Assembly (NCBI RefSeq): GCF_949987515.2
Contig: NC_082696.1
Location: forward strand, 1,263,501 to 1,327,500
Direction: 5' to 3'
Source of the DNA: Delphinus delphis
Lineage: Eukaryota; Chordata; Mammalia; Artiodactyla; Delphinidae
Length of the DNA stretch: 64,000 nucleotides
Shown here: piece by piece, positions 57,426 to 64,000 of the stretch
How positions within the stretch are numbered: position 1 is the first letter of the stretch
Layout of the letters: each line of letters opens with the position of its first letter
The notes under the pieces: model-generated
Database searches by the model: none
The model's input: only the letters and a program-made list of their open reading frames with translations
What the model was told of the DNA's origin: nothing
Translations under genes and position numbers: made by a program

Positions 57426-59332
57426 ATTGCAATGATTTTGATTAATACTGTTAGTTATTCTTATTATAGATGTTTAGAAAAGAAGAAAACATTTGGAAGA
57501 TATCCTAGTCTTGATGAGAATTTAGGTCCCGGGACCCTGTAAAGTAAAATAGAAAACCAAGCAGAGGGATCTAAAAAGTGACAGAAATGTGAAACCCCTT
57601 TCCCTAAATATGAGAGATCACCTTTAAGCAGTGAAAACACTGTCCCTGTTATCCACTGTAGATTGCTCACTGGGGAAAGATACTATTACTTATTGAGGAA
57701 GAAATTCATATGTATTCATATACGTGTATAGATAGATTTTAAATTGTTTAAATAAACTAGGAAATCATATCTTTGGTTTATTTAAACACTGAATCTCTAC
57801 TAAACAGCATCTTAAAATTTTTGAAGCACTCTTTTTAAATTCCTTTTTACAGATTCCTTTTTAATACCTACTTTAATTCCTTTAACACCCTACAAGTCTT
57901 ACGGCTTCTATGGGAGAGCCTTTTGCACAATACAGACACTAAATTAAAAGACTTCTCTTCACTCCCAGGTAAGGGAGCACACAAATGTCACTAGGACGGC
58001 ACAGAGGCCCTGGAAGGAGGCAATACCACCAAGACCACTGAAGCAGAAACCCTTGGAAGGAAAACGGCAGAACCTTTGATTGGGAAGCTCTGCTTCCTTA
58101 CTCCAGGCTGCTTTGTGCTTTTTCCTCAAGGCATCGTGGACCCTTAGACTTTGGCCTTTGTAACATTCCTTATGCCTTGGGTAACACCCTGAGCATTCCC
58201 ATCGCTGGGCTATGGGCACCCAACATGTCATTGTCACCAGGTGGCTGAGTTCCTTTCTGGTGGAGTAAGGGACAGCTCAGAGCTGGCCATGCAGATATTT
58301 CCCTCTTTTGGGAAAGTGTCCACTGGTGACGGAAGCCTTCATTCCTCCACAGCATGGCACAAGATTACACATTTGCCCTAGCATTTAATGACAACCCTTT
58401 TATGGGAAAACATTCATTTTGAAACATATGTTTCAGCCAAAATATATAGACAGTGCACTGTGCTCAGATGTTCCGTTCCTTTATAAGGAAACTCCACTGG
58501 CTCTTTCAGCAACCGAGGGCTTAGTGGTCAGAAGTTTGGTTTGGGACACTTTGTCATTTCCGATGTTGGCAGCTTCCATGAGCCCTTTCAACAGCCCATG
58601 GTAAACAACTAGGATTTTGGCCAAAAAAAAGAAGGAAAGAAACAAAATAATTTAATGAAAAAAAGTCCAAACAATGTCATCTTTTGTGGCTGGATGTTTG
58701 AGACATCCACATGTAAAGGAATTTTTCCTCTCCTTATACTTTCCCTTTCTCTCCCCCTTTTGTACAGAAGTAGTCTGCACACGCTGCAAGAATGCCCCTT
58801 CCCAAAGGGTAAGCCTTCAGAGAACGTAGAAGTTTTTCTGGAAGAGATTAAAAGAAAAGGAGAGTGAAGTTGAATACTAGGAAGTCTTTGAAAAGAGTGT
58901 GCTGGCAAAGCAGGGGGAGAGAAAAGACCACTTGCGCCTAGGATCCCCACAAGCCATGGGTGACGGGAGGTCTGAGAACTTGAAATTAGACAGTCCTCTT
59001 CTTCCTGGTGTTAGTGAAGGAGTGGAAGCAGGAATATGAGGTGTGTTTAGGAAAAGGAGGGAGAGAGGTACCTTCCCAAATAGTTCTTGGCGTATCTTAG
59101 AGGCCAACCCACAGGAGCCAGGCATCTGGGGAGAGTCTGGTTGGCAGGACAGCCTTGGAGCAGCTGCTGAGCTCACATTCCACCCACCTGCCTAGAGCCG
59201 TGGTCTTGGGCAGGTCACGTAGAGACCCTACAGTATTGAGAAGCATCATCAGCCCTCATCCAGGGAACCACATTTCTACCCAAGTATACCATGAGCATTA
59301 AATAAGTTCACCGTTAGAAAGCACTTGGTGCA
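57426..59332. other. Unassigned non-coding sequence, 1.9 kb
   Basis: Frames up to 113 codons without recognised motifs. No repeat named. Confidence 0.4.
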
Positions 59333-60795
59333 CATATGGTCACCTTATCTTTGATAAAGGAGCAAAGAATATACAATGGAGAAAAGACAGCCTCTTCAAT
59401 AAGTTATGCTGGAAAACTGGACAGCTACATGTAAAAGAATGAAATTAGAACACTTCCTAACACCATACACAAAAATAAACTCAAAATGGATTAAAGACCT
59501 AAATGTAAGACCAGACACTATCAAACTCTTAGAGGAAAACATAGGCAGAACACTCTATGACATAAATCACAGCAAGATCCTTTTTGACCCACCTCCTAGA
59601 GTAATGGAAATAAAAACAAAACTAAACAAATGGGACCTAATGAAACTTCAAAGCTTTTGCACAGCAAAGGAAACCATAAACAAGACCAAAAGACAACCCT
59701 CAGAATGGGAGAAAATATTTGCAAATGAAGCAACTGACACAGGATTAATCTCCAAAACATACAAGCAGCTCAATATCAAAAACACAAACAACCCAATCGA
59801 AAAATGGGCAGAAGACCTAAACAGACATTTCTCCAAAGAAGATATACAGATTGCCAACAAACACATGAAAGGGTGTTCAACATCATTAATCATTAGAGAA
59901 ATGCAAATCAAAACTACAATGAGATATCATCTCACACAGGTCAGAATGGTCATCATCAAAAAATCTACAAACAATAACTGCTGGAGAGGGTGTGGAGAAA
60001 AGGGAACCGTCTTGCACTGTTGGTGGGCATGTAAATTGATACAGCCACTATGGAGAACAGTATGGAGGTTCCTTAAAAAAACTAAAAATAGAACTACCAT
60101 ATGACCCAGCAGTCCCACTACTGGGCATATACCCTGAGAAAACCATAATTCAAAAAGAGTCATATACCACAATGTTCACTGCAGCTCTATTTACAATAGC
60201 CAGGACATGGAAGCAACCAAAGTGTCCATCGATAGATGAATGGATAAAGAAGATGTGGTACATATATACAATGGAATATTACTCAGCCATAAAAAGAAAT
60301 GAAATTGAGTTATTTGTAGTGAGGTGGATGGACCTAGAGTCTGTCATACAGACTGAAGTAAGTCAGAAAGAGAAAAACAAATACCATATGCTAACACATA
60401 TATACGGAATCTAAAAGAAAAAATGGTTCTTATGAACCTAGGGGCAGGACAGGAATAAAGATGCAGACGTAGAGAATGGACTTGAGGACACGGGGAGGGG
60501 GAAGGGTAAGCTGGGACGAAGTGAGAGAGTGGCATGGACATATATACACTACCAAACGTAAAATAGATAGCTAGTGGGAAGCAGCCGCATAGCACAGGGA
60601 GATCAGCTCCGTGCTCTGTGACCGCCTAGAGGCGTGGGATAGGGAGGGTGGGAGGGAGACGCAACAGGGAGGAGATATGGGGATATATGTATACATATAG
60701 CTGATTCAGTTTGTTATACAGCAGAAAGTAACACAACAATGTAAAGCAACTATACTCCAATAAAGATGTTAAAAAATAATAAAAATAAATAAAAA
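59333..60795 (+). mobile_element. Youngest-looking L1, 5'-truncated, 1.46 kb
   Basis: Starts in ORF2 (atctttgataaaggagcaaa near 59347) and keeps the rest of ORF2, a 3' UTR with a G-rich patch (60484-60510), and ends actatactccaataaagatg plus an A/T-rich tail at about 60775-60800. Few stops compared with the other L1s. No clear target-site duplication was found by eye. Confidence 0.93.
59406..60414 (+). pseudogene. L1 ORF2 C-terminal remnant, frameshifted
   Basis: Relic of the C-terminal third of L1 ORF2p, the endonuclease-reverse transcriptase that copies L1 and, in trans, SINE RNA. An open frame of 232 codons from an internal Met ends at a stop at 60102-60104. It includes the Cys-rich C-terminal segment CWRGCGEKG...HCWWACK. 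Just before the stop the frame is shifted by one extra A in an A run near 60074-60080 (seven A where the frame needs six), so FLKK is followed by out-of-frame TKNRTTI. The native frame resumes as a second open stretch ending at HIYGI and a stop at 60412-60414. The endonuclease and RT domains are absent, so it cannot be active. Confidence 0.9.
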
Positions 60796-60846
60796 AATAA
60801 TGTGATAGCAATGAAAAAACTCTATAAATTGTCAATCATGACAATT

Positions 60847-60892
60847 TTATTTATTTATTTATATTTTTAATTTTTATTAGAGTATAGTTGAT
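60847..60892 (-). mobile_element. Tiny (46-bp) L1 tail insertion
   Basis: T-rich tail followed by ttttattagagtatagttga, the very last bases of an L1, between atgacaatt at 60838-60846 and 60893-60901. It looks like one of the shortest possible L1 insertions with a 9-bp target-site duplication. Confidence 0.7.
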
Positions 60893-61014
60893 ATGACAAT
60901 TATTTTATGTCAGTTATTTTAAAAGACAATTATGAAATAGTAAAAATGTTGAAGTAAAACATACCTGGGTGCTGGTATGGGCACTTCACTTTAATAAGTG
61001 AAATTATAGCACAG

Positions 61015-61132
61015 CTAATGCTGTGTGGTTTGGGGCAAATTACCATATCACTTCAAACTTAGTTTGCTCATCTGTAAAATGAGGATAACAATAGGTACCA
61101 TCCTAAATAAATTGTTACGGATATGAAATGAG
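61015..61132 (+). mobile_element. MIR SINE, sense
   Basis: 'gtgtggtttggggcaaatta', 'agtttgctcatctgtaaaat', 'gaggataacaataggtacca' give the MIR core and 3' half. Confidence 0.88.
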
Positions 61133-61157
61133 AAAAAGAAAAGAAAAGAAAAGAAAG
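61133..61157. repeat. (GAAAA)n short repeat
   Basis: About five units of aaaag directly after the MIR. Confidence 0.9.
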
Positions 61158-61439
61158 CACTTGGAATAGTGGCTGAGACCCAGGAAGGGCTGTATAGATA
61201 TTTGCGCAACACCCTGCTGGTCCTGTGTAAAACTCCTAACGTGAGACACACACCCACCTGGAGGACGTGATGGGTGGGCCACAGCCTCACTGGACTTGGA
61301 CCTCAGAATCGGCAATGGCGTTTCAGGGGAGGAGGGCAGCCATATTTCCTGCATGCTTCAGCACGCCCCCTGACTGACGGACCTGCAGTTTCACTGAAGA
61401 TAGGATGGTGATCTCCGAATTATGCTCCAGTCTTTTAAT

Positions 61440-61590
61440 CATGGTGTATGTGTGGGGTGTGTGGTGTATGCATGCATGGTATGTGTGCGTGTGTGTTACA
61501 TGTCTGTGTGGTGTGTGCATGCGTGCGGACATGTATATGTGAAGGCATATGTACGTGCTTATGCGTGTACCTGTGTGTAAGGCAGAGAGA
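61440..61590. repeat. Degenerate GT/TG-rich alternating tract
   Basis: Variants of gtgtgtg, gcatgcatg and gtatgtgtgc over ~150 bp, mostly alternating purine-pyrimidine. A decayed GT microsatellite; the minus frame through it is a repeat artefact. Confidence 0.75.
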
Positions 61591-64000
61591 CCCCGTTCTG
61601 TTGTAGGTCTTTCCCCCAAGACACAGGGATACCTATGTTCTCAGATCAACTGAAACTCCACTCAACTTAATTTGGTCGGAATCAATTCACATGTGAGTGT
61701 GTGTGTCATGAATCCTTAACCGAAAATGTGAAGAGTTTTGTAATTTTTTCATGCCAGCAGGCAATCAAAAGCAGGAACCCAGTTGAGCTAGCTTTGTTCT
61801 TTCCTTTGTTTTGGGCCACCTCTGTGGGTTGGGACCTAACATGTCTCAAGTGTTGCAAAAAAGACAATTCAGCTCCAGGCAGAAGATGGCAGGCGACTGC
61901 AGCAATGCTGTCCAGTGCGTCCAGCATGAGATGCACAGCTCCGCTCTGCTGTCTCCATGGAAACCGTCCCCATCGTTCTCCGCTGTGCCCTGGGGTCTCC
62001 AGTCCATCGAGGACACCGGCCTGGGCAGAAGCAAGGCATGGCAGGGAGGGGGCACAGGCAGGTGGTGAGGATGGTGACTGGGGAACAGGAAGCTGAAAAT
62101 GTACCAGCTCGCGCATCTTCAGAGCAGCATATAAAATAAATGGGCTTGGGTGCCTGCTTCCACAAGACGGAGATACAGTTGTTTGGTTTCTTAACAAAAG
62201 TATTTGAGCTACGTCCTCTTATTTTCCTTACCCACATGTGAGTGTATGTAGTTGTTTTTTCATTGCATTTAAAATGCCCTGCTTCTTTGCAAAGATGGTA
62301 TAAAGTTTGATAGATTTGATCAATAACTTTAATAGTGATCTTCCCATTTCAATTAATGGAACAATTCAAACTTTTAATTCTCTTTAACATGTTGAATTGC
62401 CTTGCTAACTATCCTTTTCCATCTTACAGTCTTGCCTGGGTTGCTATTGAACTATTCTTGTAACCCACGTTAAATTAACTGCATCGAACTGAAGATAAAG
62501 TGTGTTGTGTGCATTACACCATGTGCTTCATTCTGGAATAAGTGTGGCTCCTGGTTGACGAATTTTTATCAAGAGTAAGTTGTGTTTAACCTTTGCAGAA
62601 AAGCAAAGAAGTGGTTAGTATTATAGAAAGAAAGATAGTGACCATGATTAAGAAGGGACCTGGGTATTGACCTGCTGTGGTTCCATAGATGATAAAAATT
62701 AAAGAGTATATTTTTGCTTTGTGCCTTTTATGCTCACAACATTTAAAAATGTTTAAAAAAAGAAAGTGAGCTGTTATTGGAAGGGCAGCTGAATTCAAAA
62801 ATAAGATTGGCATTCCCATGAACTTGAGATGGAGGGGAACCAAGTCGGGGAGTTGAAGCTGAATTTGCCGTCTTACTAAGCTCTCGATCTGGATTGGAAA
62901 GAAGATGGACAATGTCGAATGCCAGGTGAAAGGCTGAAGAGATGCATGGTCAGGACTATGGAAGCTTGTCTTCCGGTTTCTAACAGTGCTGGGAGAGCTC
63001 TTCTTTCCTGCCTGGGGTTCACCGCCGAGGACTTGCTGCCCGATGTCTGCAGTGTCTTGAGCTGTTTGGGGGGCACAGAAATTGTGGGGTTCTTGGCCTG
63101 GAACTCTACCATGGTTGGGCCACTGAAGGGACCTGGATCACCAGCCTTTGGTCTTCTTGAGTAAATAAAAAGTGCCTTTTGCTTTAAAAAAGATCGTTTT
63201 CATGAAGTCTCTAAAAATTTTACTAATATTTTTTAATTTTTAAAAATGATTTCCAGAACATCTTCTCACCTGCGAGTTTACATAGTGTGAAAGCTGAACA
63301 CAGACTGTATTTGTGTAACTTTTGTTTCAAAAAAGTCAGTAGTCAACACAGTTAAACAAAACTTTTTACAGCCATGTTAAGTGTGTGCAGCCGAAAACCT
63401 AGATGGCTCTGGAGAAAGAACAACCACTGCAGCACTAAAATTAACACTTTAAAAAATCCTGGAATACATGTAATTTAAACTCAGAGGGAAAGAGATATAG
63501 TATGGGAGTCAAATTCAAGATGTATGATGGAGGGTGAGGTTTCAACCCCAAAGCCAAGGTCCTGCCTTGTGGGTTCCGTCACATCTGTGATGCACGTTAA
63601 CATACTTCTGTGGCTTCATGTCCTTTGGTTTTCTTTACAATCCTGTTTGGAAGAAATGGATGAACTGATCTGAACTCGCTTTTTTTTTTTTTTTAACATT
63701 TCAAGAGAACTAAAATCTTCCAGCTAGATTTGAAAATTGGAAAAAAATGTTTTATAATTCCTTTTTTAAATGTCAGCATTTTGGAGTTCCACTTGTCTTG
63801 GTTTACATTTAGGCTACAAAAAAATAGATACTGACACTGCAAACGGTTCCACTATTTTGGCTTCTAGGAGCTCCGGTTGTAGGTCAGCCCATCCTGCACC
63901 TCCAGGGGCGGATACAGAGATACAGTCACAGCATTCAGGTGCCCTGTCCTTCACCAGCATCTGCGTGGGACCCAGCCCTATGCTTGGAGTTCATCCACCC
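61591..64000. other. Unassigned non-coding sequence to window end
   Basis: The minus frame 61706-62197 (163 codons) and others have no recognised domain. An AATAAA at 63164-63169 follows an 81-codon plus frame, but no other gene evidence supports a 3' end. A 16-T run lies at 63681-63696. No repeat family named. Confidence 0.4.

Noticed and set aside
61706..62197. 163-codon minus frame and overlapping frames on both strands
   Set aside because: Several frames overlap on both strands in GC-rich DNA and none has a recognisable motif, so there is no reason to prefer any of them.
63162..63180. Stop codon followed by AATAAA, as in a gene 3' end
   Set aside because: The preceding 81-codon frame has no family signature and no upstream exon is visible. 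AATAAA is common in AT-rich DNA.

Overview
This window looks like a gene-poor stretch of a cetacean (whale or dolphin) nuclear genome. The best evidence is a set of near-identical tRNA-derived SINEs of about 200 bp. Each begins gggcttccctggtggc and ends in an A tail, which is the CHR-type SINE known from whales and their relatives. The other repeats are ordinary for a placental mammal: young and old LINE-1 (L1), L2, MIR, one MaLR-type LTR, one hAT remnant, one ERV pol remnant and microsatellites. I saw no BovB or Bov-A2 repeats, which argues against a ruminant. These calls come from reading the sequence and remembering repeat families; no database was searched. No protein-coding exon of a host gene, tRNA, rRNA, CRISPR array or microbial operon is supported. 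Nearly all open reading frames over 60 codons are chance frames or translations of L1, SINE or LTR sequence.

Layout. 1-1.2 kb: old L1, minus strand. 4.4-6.5 kb: two minus L1 pieces, one split by a SINE, then L2. 7.5 kb: CT/CA microsatellite. 10.5-11.8 kb: CA-rich alternating tract, a strong G-quadruplex motif and an 86-bp interstitial telomeric (CCCTAA)n tract. 15.1-19.3 kb: a long ancient minus L1 that received a young L1 with an inverted 5' end, closed by a (TA)n tract. 21.0-21.8 kb: L2 followed by an untypical retrocopy with its own poly(A) signal and a 13-bp target-site duplication (TSD). 24.8-28.8 kb: SINE, young L1, L1/HAL1-like sequence, MaLR LTR and old L1. 29-34 kb: a SINE, a short L1 and GC-rich sequence I could not assign. 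34.4-38.3 kb: an old plus-strand L1 carrying three younger insertions and ending at a perfect hairpin. 40.5-42.7 kb: minus-strand sequence around an ERV integrase C-terminal remnant. 42.8-47.7 kb: back-to-back old L1s. 49.5-55.5 kb: MIR, SINE, hAT, a short L1 inside L2, a CA repeat and old L1. 59.3-60.8 kb: the youngest-looking L1, with a decayed ORF2 end. 61-64 kb: MIR, a GT-rich tract and unassigned sequence.

Functionally this is a record of retrotransposition, not a pathway. L1 supplied the reverse transcriptase and endonuclease activity that left L1 tails, SINEs and at least one retrocopy, each marked by TSDs and A tails. The nesting order gives a local relative chronology. I found no convincing new biological system. 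The observations most worth checking are the telomeric tract, the retrocopy, the twin-primed L1, the SINE sitting on an L1 boundary, the hairpin at an L1 breakpoint and the ERV integrase remnant.
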